DNA of 56,774 bases from Flavobacteriales bacterium. GTDB lineage: Bacteria; Bacteroidota; Bacteroidia; Flavobacteriales_D; Crocinitomicaceae. Position numbers and translations under genes: made by a program. The stretch is taken from the NCBI GenBank assembly GCA_947454525.1, contig CANGJM010000020.1, positions 1-56,774 of the forward strand, read 5' to 3'. This document shows, piece by piece, positions 48,183 through 56,284 of the stretch. Within the stretch, counting starts at the first letter, position 1. Every line of letters starts with the position of its first letter. Under the pieces are notes generated by a model. The model was not told the DNA's origin, did not search any database, and saw only the letters and a list, made by a program, of their open reading frames with translations.

Positions 48183-48428
48183 ATGACAACATTTACTAGC
48201 TCGCTTCCAGAAAGTCTCTTGCAACAATTGCAGGATAAATCGAAGGAATTCGGAATTCCTAAAAATAAACTCATCGAAAAGGCACTCACCCTGTACTTGG
48301 AAGAATTGAACAAAGCGGCCTATGTTCGTTCGTATAAAGAAATGAGTGAGGACACCAATCTGTTTCAAATCGCCGAGGAAGGAATGGCCGAATACCACAA
48401 GCAACTGAAAGATCCTGAATCACTATGA
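48183..48428 (+). CDS. Ribbon-helix-helix antitoxin
   Basis: 81-residue protein with an N-terminal ribbon-helix-helix domain (TTFTSSLPESLLQQL, then NKLIEKALTLYLEEL), the DNA-binding and dimer fold of MazE/CopG-type antitoxins. The ATG at 48183 follows the A/T-rich operator-like stretch; an in-frame ATG at 48165 lies within the -7 element. It overlaps the MazF toxin gene by 4 nt (ATGA), the usual arrangement. It should neutralise the toxin and repress its own promoter. Confidence 0.8.
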   Translation: MTTFTSSLPESLLQQLQDKSKEFGIPKNKLIEKALTLYLEELNKAAYVRSYKEMSEDTNLFQIAEEGMAEYHKQLKDPESL

Positions 48429-48757
48429 AGCAGGGAGAACTTTGGTTTGCCAATTTGAATCCGGTCAAAGGAAGCGAACAGACTGGATTGCGTCCGGTCG
48501 TGATTGTGAGTGGAAACCTACTCAACACCTATTTGAACACCGTTATATGTTGTCCACTGACGACAAAAATTAAGGATTATAAAGGAGATGTGGTTCTTCA
48601 ACCAACGGAATTAAACGGGCTCGCATCCGAATCAGAAATTCTGACGCATCACATTCGCTCCATATCGAAAGACAGACTGACGAAACGCATAGGGACCATC
48701 GAAGAAAACGAAGTTCAGTTGATCAAAAAGTACTTGAATGAAATCATGACGTATTAA
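48425..48757 (+). CDS. MazF/PemK-family toxin endoribonuclease
   Basis: 110-residue MazF-like toxin. The N terminus GELWFANLNPVKGSEQTGLRPVVIV and the PLTTKI strand carry the conserved Arg and Thr of the active site. It should cut mRNA at short sequences; the cut site cannot be predicted. Paired with the RHH antitoxin upstream; tail 3 nt from the convergent ZIP gene. Confidence 0.9.
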   Translation: MKQGELWFANLNPVKGSEQTGLRPVVIVSGNLLNTYLNTVICCPLTTKIKDYKGDVVLQPTELNGLASESEILTHHIRSISKDRLTKRIGTIEENEVQLIKKYLNEIMTY

Positions 48758-48760
48758 GAT

Positions 48761-49585
48761 TTAGCCCAGGGCCACATCTAAAATCATCATCACGAGGAAT
48801 CCGCCGATGAAACCAAGAACGGCAACATCCGTGTATTTGTCCCGCTGGGTTTCCGGAATCACTTCCTCCACCACCACGAAAATCATCGCTCCAGCAGCAA
48901 ACGACAGCGCGAAAGGCAAAATAGGTTCCATGTAGATTACGGCAACAGCTCCAATAACGCCCGCTATTGGCTCAACGATCGCTGACAGTTGTCCATACAT
49001 GAAACTTTTAAAACGGCTCGCTCCTGCCCTTCTCAATGGCATCGCAACAGCAAATCCTTCTGGGAAATTCTGAATACCAATTCCGATGGCTAGTGCAATT
49101 GCTCCGGCGATGGTTGCACCTTCCATTCCATGTGCTGCAGCGCCAAAAAGTACACCGACTGCAAGTCCTTCGGGAATGTTGTGCAAGGTAATCGCTAATA
49201 CAAGCAAGGTTGTTTTATGCAACTGCGTTTTCACGCCTTCACTTTCTTCTTCTTTGAAATTGATGTGTAAATGCGGAAGTTTTTTGTCTAAAAAGAACAA
49301 AAACAAGGCTCCGACAAGGAATCCAACGGCTGCGGGCATCCACGACATTGTTGGATACAAACGTTCTGAAAGTTCAATCGACGGCAATAACAAGGACCAA
49401 AAACTTGCCGCTACCATGACACCACCGGTAAACCCTAACATGCCATCGAGGAGTCCACGGTGCATGTTTTTAAAGAAGAAAACCAAGGAAGCGCCGGCTG
49501 CAGTGACAAGCCAGGTAAAGGTTGTTGCGAGAAATGCCGCAAAAACTGGATCAATGTGTTGGAAGTAATGTTCGAGTTCTTTCAT
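48761..49585 (-). CDS. ZIP-family metal transporter
   Basis: 274-residue ZIP transporter with about eight membrane helices. TM4 and TM5 hold the metal site motifs HNIPEGLAVG and QNFPEGFAVAMPLRRAG; a short charged loop (LHINFKEEESEG) lies between TM3 and TM4. Likely imports Zn(II) or another divalent metal, but direction and specificity are not readable. Single gene. Confidence 0.87.
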   Translation of the reverse strand: MKELEHYFQHIDPVFAAFLATTFTWLVTAAGASLVFFFKNMHRGLLDGMLGFTGGVMVAASFWSLLLPSIELSERLYPTMSWMPAAVGFLVGALFLFFLDKKLPHLHINFKEEESEGVKTQLHKTTLLVLAITLHNIPEGLAVGVLFGAAAHGMEGATIAGAIALAIGIGIQNFPEGFAVAMPLRRAGASRFKSFMYGQLSAIVEPIAGVIGAVAVIYMEPILPFALSFAAGAMIFVVVEEVIPETQRDKYTDVAVLGFIGGFLVMMILDVALG

Positions 49586-49628
49586 AGCTGATTCTTACAC
49601 AAATGTAAGCATCAAATGCATCGAAAAA

Positions 49629-50741
49629 TCAATTAAATCCGTTCAAAACAGCTTTTTCCTTTAAACTTTTAGAAACCGCCGTCCCGAAATCATCCTTCGC
49701 ATTGCTTGTTTGTCCGGCTTGTTTTTTCTTCTCCTCTTGGATAAACGCCTCGCGTTGCTTTCCTAATTGACCGATTTCACTTTGAATTTTCGCACGTTCT
49801 TCACTTTTCTGTTTGATATACGCTTCTTTTTCCTCTGTGGATTTCCCTTTGAGTTCCTCTGGTAATTCTTCATCCTTCAATTTTCCAACCATCGTTGAAT
49901 CCATTTTCGCTGCGTCTACCATATCCCAACTTCCATTTGAATAGACCGATTTCGATTTTACCAAGGCGCGTTCAGAAGAAACAGCGACACCTTGCAGCAA
50001 GGCATTGTCATCTTCGCGTTTTTGTTTTATGCGGTTTTCCTTTCCTAAACTACCATAGGAAATGTAGGTTTCATTCAATTGGATGTTCAACTGGTTGATT
50101 TGTTCATCGTACGGCGTTTGAATGCTCACCACGCGGTCGTTGGAATTGATGTTGAAGTAATCACCTTTCGAACATGTAGCTCCATCCTTCCAATTCTCGC
50201 GCACACCTTGCTCATACGATCCACAATAAATCGTGTTGATGAACACATGTTTCGATTCGGCCAAACGACAAGCATCCTTGTAAGAAACAGGACCTTGATT
50301 AAACGGTTCGTTTCCTGCGACGTAAATCATTTTTAAATCCGCAGGATTCGCAGACCAGTTCAATTGATTCAAGGAAGTCGCAATCACGGCGCCACAATAT
50401 TCGGAACCACCATTCGTTCGAAGTCCAAATAATTTCTCCGAAACCAAATCTAAATCACTTGTAAAGGGCAACTGCTGACGGATAAAATTACTTTCAACGC
50501 TTAATCCGGCATTTCCATAATCGTACATGGCAATTTCTAGTGTTGGCGTTTGTCCTTGGTACGTTAATCCACTTGCCTCATTGACAATTGCCCAAATACG
50601 TGATTTCGCTTGATCGATGAGTCCATCCATGCTATTCGAGGTATCAAACAGAATCACCAATTGGATTCTTCGTGGACTAATTTGCGCGTAACTCACTTGA
50701 CTTACCGCGAGTACTAAAAAGGAAAAAAGGAACTGTTTCAT
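49629..50741 (-). CDS. VWA-domain exported protein
   Basis: 370-residue exported protein: signal peptide (1-19, ending SYAQ), a von Willebrand factor A domain (about 27-220) with MIDAS motif DTSNS (about residues 32-36), then an extended helical, Lys/Glu-rich region (about 250-350) likely coiled coil. VWA domains bind metal and protein ligands. No MoxR neighbour. Function unknown. Confidence 0.75.
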   Translation of the reverse strand: MKQFLFSFLVLAVSQVSYAQISPRRIQLVILFDTSNSMDGLIDQAKSRIWAIVNEASGLTYQGQTPTLEIAMYDYGNAGLSVESNFIRQQLPFTSDLDLVSEKLFGLRTNGGSEYCGAVIATSLNQLNWSANPADLKMIYVAGNEPFNQGPVSYKDACRLAESKHVFINTIYCGSYEQGVRENWKDGATCSKGDYFNINSNDRVVSIQTPYDEQINQLNIQLNETYISYGSLGKENRIKQKREDDNALLQGVAVSSERALVKSKSVYSNGSWDMVDAAKMDSTMVGKLKDEELPEELKGKSTEEKEAYIKQKSEERAKIQSEIGQLGKQREAFIQEEKKKQAGQTSNAKDDFGTAVSKSLKEKAVLNGFN

Positions 50742-50814
50742 CGTTGTTGGACTTTTGTTTTTTTGTCCGGTACAACGAAGAAGAAAAAAGGTTCAGTGGA
50801 AAATGAAAATTTAA

Positions 50815-51222
50815 TTAAAACTCAAAATACCCCACCGCCAACTCATATCCCTTCATACCAAATCCAAAAATGCAGCCAGCGCAAACTGGACTTAACATCG
50901 ATTCGTGGCGGAATGATTCTCGTGCGGTGATGTTGGAAATGTGTACTTCGACAACTGGTGTGGAAATGGCAGCAATGCAATCGCGTAAAGCAACACTCGT
51001 GTGGGTGTATCCACCGGCATTGAGGATGATTCCGTCGGCGTCGGCGTCCTGCAGGACATTGATCAGTTCTCCCTCCACATTGGACTGAAAATAGGAGATT
51101 TCAGCACTCGATTTCGATTTCAATTCCGTTAAAAAGTCTGCAAACGAAACATTCCCATATATTTGTGTTTCACGGGAACCGAGTAAATTTAAATTTGGAC
51201 CGTTTACAATCAGAATTTTCAT
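50815..51222 (-). CDS. aroQ: Type II 3-dehydroquinate dehydratase
   Basis: Shikimate pathway step 3. The 135-residue protein has NGPNLNLLGSRE with the flexible loop, IYGN (catalytic Tyr), NAGGYTHTSVALRD and VHISNITARESFRH (His). Normal length. It diverges from xerD with only 2 bp between the start codons. Confidence 0.95.
   Translation of the reverse strand: MKILIVNGPNLNLLGSRETQIYGNVSFADFLTELKSKSSAEISYFQSNVEGELINVLQDADADGIILNAGGYTHTSVALRDCIAAISTPVVEVHISNITARESFRHESMLSPVCAGCIFGFGMKGYELAVGYFEF
51158..51197 (+). promoter_or_regulatory. Candidate xerD promoter boxes inside aroQ
   Basis: Two exact TAnnTTTG matches on the plus strand, TATATTTG (51158-51165) and TAAATTTG (51190-51197), 59 and 27 nt before the xerD ATG, both within the aroQ coding sequence. 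Confidence 0.45.
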
Positions 51223-51224
51223 AG

Positions 51225-52130
51225 ATGTCGAATTGGGAACGCTATATTAAGGATTTTGTTTCATACTTGAAAATCGAGAAGGGATTGGCAGAGAATTCGA
51301 TTCTCGCCTATCAGAACGATGTCGATAAATTGAAGGAGTTTGCCGCGGCTTCATCAAAGTTGCCCGATCAATTGAGTTATGACGACTTAAAACAATTCCT
51401 TTCCACGCTTTTCGACCTTGGCTTAAGTGCGCGAAGTCAGGCGCGCATCATTTCTGGCATCAAACAGTTTTATGGCTTTCTCATTCTTGAAAATTTGACC
51501 AAGGTGGATCCCAGTGAACTGCTCGAACAACCCAAATTGGGAAGGAAACTTCCGGAAGTCCTGACCATTGAAGAAATTGATGCCTTGTTAAACGCCATTG
51601 ATTTAAGTAAAAACGAAGGACACCGAAACCGTGCGATGTTGGAGACGCTTTACAGCTGCGGATTGCGTGTGAGCGAACTCGTCGGACTGCGTTTTTCCGA
51701 TTTGTTTTTTGAGGAAGGGTTTATCCGCGTGATTGGAAAAGGAAACAAAGAACGCTTGGTACCGGTGAGTCCACAAGTTCAGAAGGAAATCGAAATTTAT
51801 CAACAGCACATTCGGAACCATTTGAACATCCAAAAGGGAAGTGAAAACATCGTTTTTCTAAACCGAAGAGGGACACAACTCACTCGCGTAATGGTGTTTA
51901 CGATTATTAAAAATTTAGCGGAGTCCATCGGACTCCAAAAGAACATTTCCCCACACACCTTCCGACATAGTTTCGCGACACATTTGATCGAAGGAGGAGC
52001 CAATTTACGGGCGATTCAAGAGATGTTGGGACACGAATCAATTACCACAACAGAAATCTACACACACCTAGATCAACGCTTCTTGAGGGATGCCATTTTA
52101 TCGTATCATCCACGAAATTCGAAAGCGTAA
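51225..52130 (+). CDS. xerD: Tyrosine recombinase XerD
   Basis: Chromosome dimer resolution recombinase acting at dif. 301 residues with an N-terminal SAM-like domain (about 5-90) and the catalytic domain holding R148, K172, H244, R247, H270 and Y279. Normal length for XerC/D; assigned XerD by typical Bacteroidota gene context next to aroQ. Not linked to a mobile element. Confidence 0.9.
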   Translation: MSNWERYIKDFVSYLKIEKGLAENSILAYQNDVDKLKEFAAASSKLPDQLSYDDLKQFLSTLFDLGLSARSQARIISGIKQFYGFLILENLTKVDPSELLEQPKLGRKLPEVLTIEEIDALLNAIDLSKNEGHRNRAMLETLYSCGLRVSELVGLRFSDLFFEEGFIRVIGKGNKERLVPVSPQVQKEIEIYQQHIRNHLNIQKGSENIVFLNRRGTQLTRVMVFTIIKNLAESIGLQKNISPHTFRHSFATHLIEGGANLRAIQEMLGHESITTTEIYTHLDQRFLRDAILSYHPRNSKA

Positions 52131-52183
52131 TTCCGGCAAAAAACAAGGGGTAAAAGTTTTTTTTGGGAATATTCGTAAAATCG

Positions 52184-52214
52184 TTTGTGGAATTTCAAAA
52201 GTTTGTTACCTTTG
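52184..52214 (+). promoter_or_regulatory. Promoter of rpmB-rpmG operon
   Basis: TTTG (52184-52187), 19-nt spacer, TACCTTTG (52207-52214). Near-ideal Bacteroidota promoter, 37 nt before rpmB. Confidence 0.85.
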
Positions 52215-52251
52215 CATCCGCTTTTTTACATTTATAAGTAATTTTAAAGAC

Positions 52252-52488
52252 ATGTCAAGAGTTTGTCAATTAACAGGTAAGTCAGTAATGGTTGGGAACA
52301 ATGTTTCTCACTCCAATCGTAAAACCAAACGTAGATTTTACCCGAATTTGGTTACAAAAAAGTTTTTTCTTCCAGAAGAAGAGGCTTACATCACATTAAA
52401 AATTTCAACTTCTGCGCTTCGCACGATTAACAAGAAAGGTATTGCCGCTTGTATCAAAGAAGCTCGTCAGAAAGGTTTTTTAAAATAA
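52252..52488 (+). CDS. rpmB: 50S ribosomal protein bL28
   Basis: 78-residue bL28, starting at MSRVCQLTGKSVMVGN with the conserved N-terminal loop and ending KGFLK. A longer in-frame extension from 52090 overlaps the promoter and is rejected. First gene of the ribosomal operon. Confidence 0.97.
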   Translation: MSRVCQLTGKSVMVGNNVSHSNRKTKRRFYPNLVTKKFFLPEEEAYITLKISTSALRTINKKGIAACIKEARQKGFLK

Positions 52489-52520
52489 AACTGTTGCGAA
52501 ACAGATAAAATAAGAAGAAA

Positions 52521-52709
52521 ATGGCTAAGAAGAGTAAAGGTAACCGCATCCAAGTGATATTAGAGTGCACGGAGCACAAAGATTCAGGAATGGCTGGTAC
52601 GTCGCGTTACATCACGACGAAAAACCGTAAAAACACACCGGATCGTATGGAGATTAAGAAATTCAATCCGATCTTAAAGAGAATGACTGTTCATAAAGAA
52701 ATTAAATAA
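52521..52709 (+). CDS. rpmG: 50S ribosomal protein bL33
   Basis: 62-residue bL33 with the family core VILECTEH and [21 protein letters not shown]. Only the first of the usual CxxC pairs has a Cys (ECTEH) and the later pair is absent, so it is likely a zinc-independent (C-minus-like) form. 32 nt after rpmB. Confidence 0.96.
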   Translation: MAKKSKGNRIQVILECTEHKDSGMAGTSRYITTKNRKNTPDRMEIKKFNPILKRMTVHKEIK

Positions 52710-52716
52710 CTAGGAC

Positions 52717-52872
52717 ATGGCAAAGAAAGTTGTAGCTTCCCTACAAAAAGGTGGCGGTAAAGAACATACGAAAGTAATTAAAATGGTAAAATCCGAGAAA
52801 TCGAATTCTTACACATTTAAAGAGGAAATGGTATTGAACGATAAAGTGAAAGACTGGTTCGCGAAAAACTAA
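52717..52872 (+). CDS. DUF4295 small basic protein
   Basis: 51 residues, MAKKVVASLQKGGGKEHTK at the N terminus and a helical C terminus ending DWFAKN. It matches DUF4295, a short Bacteroidota-specific family almost always placed between rpmG and ftsY. I recall that a phylum-specific ribosomal protein called bL38 was described from a Flavobacterium ribosome structure, and this may be that protein, but I cannot confirm the equivalence here. It lies 7 nt after rpmG, so it is cotranscribed. Confidence 0.85.
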   Translation: MAKKVVASLQKGGGKEHTKVIKMVKSEKSNSYTFKEEMVLNDKVKDWFAKN

Positions 52873-52890
52873 TCCTCAAAAAAACCTTGT

Positions 52891-52923
52891 AAAAAGCTTC
52901 CACTTCAGGGAGCTTTTTTTTTA
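52891..52923 (+). terminator. Terminator of rpmB-rpmG-DUF4295
   Basis: AAAAAGCTTCC (52891-52901) pairs with GGGAGCTTTTT (52908-52918), loop ACTTCA, followed by more T residues. It lies between DUF4295 and ftsY. Confidence 0.85.
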
Positions 52924-52933
52924 TCTTTAAAAC

Positions 52934-53893
52934 ATGGGACTATTTGATTTTTTCTCGAAATCTAAAAAAGAAACACTAGACCAAGGCCTAGAGAAGACAA
53001 AACAAACTTTCTTTTCAAAGATTGCACGTCTCCTCGTGGGTAAATCCCATGTGGATGATGAAGTGTTGGACAACCTGGAAGAAATGTTGATTACATCGGA
53101 CGTCGGGGTAGAAACCACACTGAAAATCATCGAACGCATTCAAGCGCGCGTTTCCAAAGATAAAGTCATGGGGACAGCAGAATTAAATCAAGTCCTGCGT
53201 GAGGAAATCATCTCCCTCCTCGAAGAAAATAACTCCAATCAAAACGGAAACCTTGAAATTGAGAAACCTGCGGACGGTAATCCATACGTGATTATGGTTG
53301 TAGGAGTCAATGGCGTGGGGAAAACCACCACCATTGGAAAACTCGCTCACCAATTTAAAGCCTCTGGATTAAAAGTTGTTCTTGGCGCCGCGGATACTTT
53401 CCGTGCAGCAGCTGTGGAACAATTGATTATTTGGTCCAAACGCGTCGATGTGCCGATCGTTCAGCAAGGAATGGGCGCAGATCCAGCGAGTGTGGCCTTC
53501 GACACCTTACAATCAGCTAAATCGCAAGGAGCAGACGTTGTCATCATCGACACAGCCGGAAGACTTCACAACAAAGTGAATTTAATGGCGGAGTTGACGA
53601 AAATCAAACGTGTGATGGAAAAAATCATTCCAGGTGCACCACATGAAATTTTGTTGGTATTGGATGGCTCTACCGGACAAAACGCTTTTGAGCAAGCGAA
53701 GCAATTTGCGCAAGCAACCGACATCAATGCATTGGCGGTAACGAAATTAGATGGTACGGCAAAAGGCGGTGTGATCATTGGAATTTCCGACCAAATGAAA
53801 ATCCCTGTGAAATACATTGGGATTGGCGAGAAAATGGAAGACCTCCAACTTTTCGACCGAAAATTATTCGTTGAATCCTTGTTCTCCGAATAA
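52934..53893 (+). CDS. ftsY: Signal recognition particle receptor FtsY
   Basis: GTPase receptor that brings SRP-ribosome complexes to the Sec translocon. The 319-residue protein lacks a long acidic A domain and consists of N and G domains: GVNGVGKTTTIGKLA (about residues 117-131), DTFRAAAVEQL, DTAGR, TKLDGTAKGG. The ATG follows shortly after the preceding terminator; a TATCTTTA box there could be its own promoter. Confidence 0.96.
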   Translation: MGLFDFFSKSKKETLDQGLEKTKQTFFSKIARLLVGKSHVDDEVLDNLEEMLITSDVGVETTLKIIERIQARVSKDKVMGTAELNQVLREEIISLLEENNSNQNGNLEIEKPADGNPYVIMVVGVNGVGKTTTIGKLAHQFKASGLKVVLGAADTFRAAAVEQLIIWSKRVDVPIVQQGMGADPASVAFDTLQSAKSQGADVVIIDTAGRLHNKVNLMAELTKIKRVMEKIIPGAPHEILLVLDGSTGQNAFEQAKQFAQATDINALAVTKLDGTAKGGVIIGISDQMKIPVKYIGIGEKMEDLQLFDRKLFVESLFSE

Positions 53894-53917
53894 ATCCACC
53901 AATAATTTTTACGAAGC

Positions 53918-55732
53918 TTATTGATTCATGGACTGCAATCCAACGTAGTCTGCGTACAATCCTTTTAATTCCATCAAAGACTGATGCGTTCCGGACTCTT
54001 CTACTTTTCCAGATTGAAGAACCAAAATTTGATCGGCGTTTCGAATCGTTGAAAGACGGTGTGCAATCACAACCGAAGTTCTTCCCTTCATCAACTTATC
54101 CAAGGCATCTTGCACCAATCGTTCGGATTCAGAATCCAAAGCAGAAGTCGCTTCATCCAAAATTAAGATCGTAGGATTCTTTAAAATCGCTCTTGCAATC
54201 GCAATGCGCTGTTTTTGTCCACCAGAAAGCTGAATTCCCCTGTCTCCTACTTCCGTATCTAGTTTATTTGGAAAAGCATCGATGAATTCCCAAGCATTCG
54301 CTTGCTTAGCTGCCTCGATGATTTGCTCTTCCGTTGCCGCTGGATTACCAAATAAGATGTTCTCCCGAATGTTTCCAGAGAAAAGGATAACTTCTTGAGG
54401 AACGATCGCCATCTGCTCTCTGAGCGCATTTAATTCGAAATCCTTCGCAGGGATTCCATCAAAGGTGATTCCACCTTCACTCAAAGCATAAAATTGCAAC
54501 AGTAAATTCGAAATCGTCGACTTTCCTGAACCACTTTGTCCGACAAGGGCCAAGGTTTGATTTTGCTTGATGTCGAAGGAAACTCCTTTCAAGACCTCCA
54601 CGTCGCTTCGTTGCGGATAAGAGAAACGAACGTTATCAAAAGAAATGCTTCCCGTTAAACGATCCTTTCTTGTCCCATGATTCAATTGAACTTCCGTATC
54701 CTGTTGAATGATGTCCATTAAATTTTCCGTCGCACCAATCGCTTTTTGGACACTTGCGTACAAATCCGGCAGGGATCCAACGGATGCACCCATCATGATC
54801 GTGAACAAGACAAATTGATAGAATCCTTCTGTATTCAATTCTGGATTCGCTCCTTGCGTCATCAATAGTCCTCTCCAAACGATGAACACAATCGCACCGA
54901 ATAAACAGAAGATGATGAAGGAAACGAATAAACCGCGCCAAATTCCACTGCGGACATTCAAGTCTCTCGTTTGTTGTGTGGATTTTTTGTAGTTGGAAAA
55001 AATGAAAAACTCATTGGTAAATGACTTCACGTTAGCGATGCCCGTCAAGGCTTCCTCTACAATGGAATTCGACTCTGCAATGTAGTCTTGTGCTTCTTTG
55101 CTCAGTTTGCGAATGTAACGTCCAAAGATGACTGCAACAATCGCCATCACTGGAACGGTTCCCAACATGATCAAAGCTAATTTCCAGGAGATGAAGAAGA
55201 GGAATAAGATTCCACCAACTACAATGATGATTTGACGAAAGAACTCTGCGATGGTCGTTCTTAATGTTTCTTGAATTTGGGCGATATCCGAAGACAAACG
55301 ACTCGTTAGTTCTCCCACCTTGTTTCGGTTGAAGAAGTCCATCGGCATGTACACCAATTTCGAAAAGGCATCGTTTCTCAAATCTCGCAAGGCGTTTTCG
55401 GTAACATTATTGAAAAGCACCACACGGACAAAGGAGAACAAGGATTGAAAGCCAAAAAGGACAAATAGCGCAATGGCCACACTGTTGATGTTGGACATAT
55501 CAATAAGTCCAATGGCGTCCGACATATTCGATGTAGAAGCTCCTGCGCCCAACAATTTCCCCATTAAATAAGGAAAAACGAGTCCAGCAGAAGTACTCAA
55601 CACCAAAAATATCCATCCGATAAAATATATTCCAGCATATGGTTTGAGGTAAGCAAAAATTCCTTTTGCTTTCTTAATGCTTGATTTCGTGATTTTTACC
55701 TTTTCTTTTTGCTCTTTTTTTGGTCTCAGCAT
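53918..55732 (-). CDS. ABC exporter, MsbA-like half-transporter
   Basis: 604-residue fused permease-ATPase. Six membrane helices (about residues 30-330) precede a nucleotide-binding domain with Walker A GQSGSGKS (about 403-410), signature LSGGQKQRIAIARAI and Walker B ILILDEATSALD. Typical of lipid or drug exporters that act as homodimers; substrate not determined. Its tail is convergent with ftsY. Confidence 0.9.
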   Translation of the reverse strand: MLRPKKEQKEKVKITKSSIKKAKGIFAYLKPYAGIYFIGWIFLVLSTSAGLVFPYLMGKLLGAGASTSNMSDAIGLIDMSNINSVAIALFVLFGFQSLFSFVRVVLFNNVTENALRDLRNDAFSKLVYMPMDFFNRNKVGELTSRLSSDIAQIQETLRTTIAEFFRQIIIVVGGILFLFFISWKLALIMLGTVPVMAIVAVIFGRYIRKLSKEAQDYIAESNSIVEEALTGIANVKSFTNEFFIFSNYKKSTQQTRDLNVRSGIWRGLFVSFIIFCLFGAIVFIVWRGLLMTQGANPELNTEGFYQFVLFTIMMGASVGSLPDLYASVQKAIGATENLMDIIQQDTEVQLNHGTRKDRLTGSISFDNVRFSYPQRSDVEVLKGVSFDIKQNQTLALVGQSGSGKSTISNLLLQFYALSEGGITFDGIPAKDFELNALREQMAIVPQEVILFSGNIRENILFGNPAATEEQIIEAAKQANAWEFIDAFPNKLDTEVGDRGIQLSGGQKQRIAIARAILKNPTILILDEATSALDSESERLVQDALDKLMKGRTSVVIAHRLSTIRNADQILVLQSGKVEESGTHQSLMELKGLYADYVGLQSMNQ

Positions 55733-55807
55733 TGGATAATTCTTTTTTACAAATTTACGTCGCTTTGAGCGGTAAAGTAGATTTTTTAAATAATTTTGTC
55801 GAAAGAA

Positions 55808-55837
55808 TTTGAAATTTTAAAAAAATCAATATCTTTG
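55808..55837 (+). promoter_or_regulatory. Promoter of rpmH
   Basis: TTTG (55808-55811), 18-nt spacer, TATCTTTG (55830-55837), 34 nt upstream of the ATG. Confidence 0.8.
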
Positions 55838-55871
55838 CAACCCAAAATAGATTACATAATTAAGATACGAC

Positions 55872-56030
55872 ATGAAAAGAACGTTTCAACCATCGGTAAG
55901 AAAAAGAAGAAACAAACACGGATTCCGAAGCCGTATGGCTACAAAAAATGGTCGTAGAGTTTTGGCTGCGCGACGCAAAAAAGGAAGAAAGAAATTAACT
56001 GTTTCTGACGAGCCTTTCCACAAACGTTAA
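55872..56030 (+). CDS. rpmH: 50S ribosomal protein bL34
   Basis: 52-residue bL34: [20 protein letters not shown] at the N terminus, then [22 protein letters not shown]. All family-conserved residues are present; rnpA and dnaA are not adjacent in this window. Strong promoter and terminator flank it. Confidence 0.97.
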   Translation: MKRTFQPSVRKRRNKHGFRSRMATKNGRRVLAARRKKGRKKLTVSDEPFHKR

Positions 56031-56049
56031 TTCTTTTTCAAAGATATGC

Positions 56050-56081
56050 AAGCCCTGACAGCAACGTCAGGGCTTTTTTTG
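56050..56081 (+). terminator. Terminator of rpmH
   Basis: AAGCCCTGAC (56050-56059) pairs perfectly with GTCAGGGCTT (56066-56075), followed by a T run. Confidence 0.9.
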
Positions 56082-56107
56082 TTTATGGCAACTTTTTTAA
56101 CTGCAAC

Positions 56108-56284
56108 CGTTCAGCTGCAGTTGTACTGCTGACCGCACCGCTGCAGTTGTACTGCTGCGGTAATACCTTATCAAAAATAAAAGTTTAGCTTAGTTATACC
56201 GAGCATTTCCGCTACAGTTGTACTGCCGCGGCAAACCTATCAAATCAACCGCACCGCTGCAGTTGCACTGCTACGGTAATCCTA
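56108..56284. repeat. Four palindromic units between rpmH and T9SS gene
   Basis: Imperfect hairpin units at about 56108-56135, 56137-56161, 56209-56231 and 56253-56277 share the core GCTGCAGTTGTACTGCTG (variants at three positions). The three right-hand units have arms CCGC and GCGG or equivalents, loop TGT or TGC, and are followed by a related tail (CCTTATCAAA, CCTATCAAAT, CCTATCGAAT). The last tail contains the stop codon of the following gene. Confidence 0.85.

Noticed and set aside
51225..52130. Phage or island integrase
   Set aside because: Length, catalytic residues and position next to aroQ and ribosomal genes fit housekeeping XerD; no att repeats or cargo around it.
56108..56284. CRISPR array after rpmH
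   Set aside because: Only four units, imperfect, with unequal spacing (2, 47 and 21 bp) and no cas genes.
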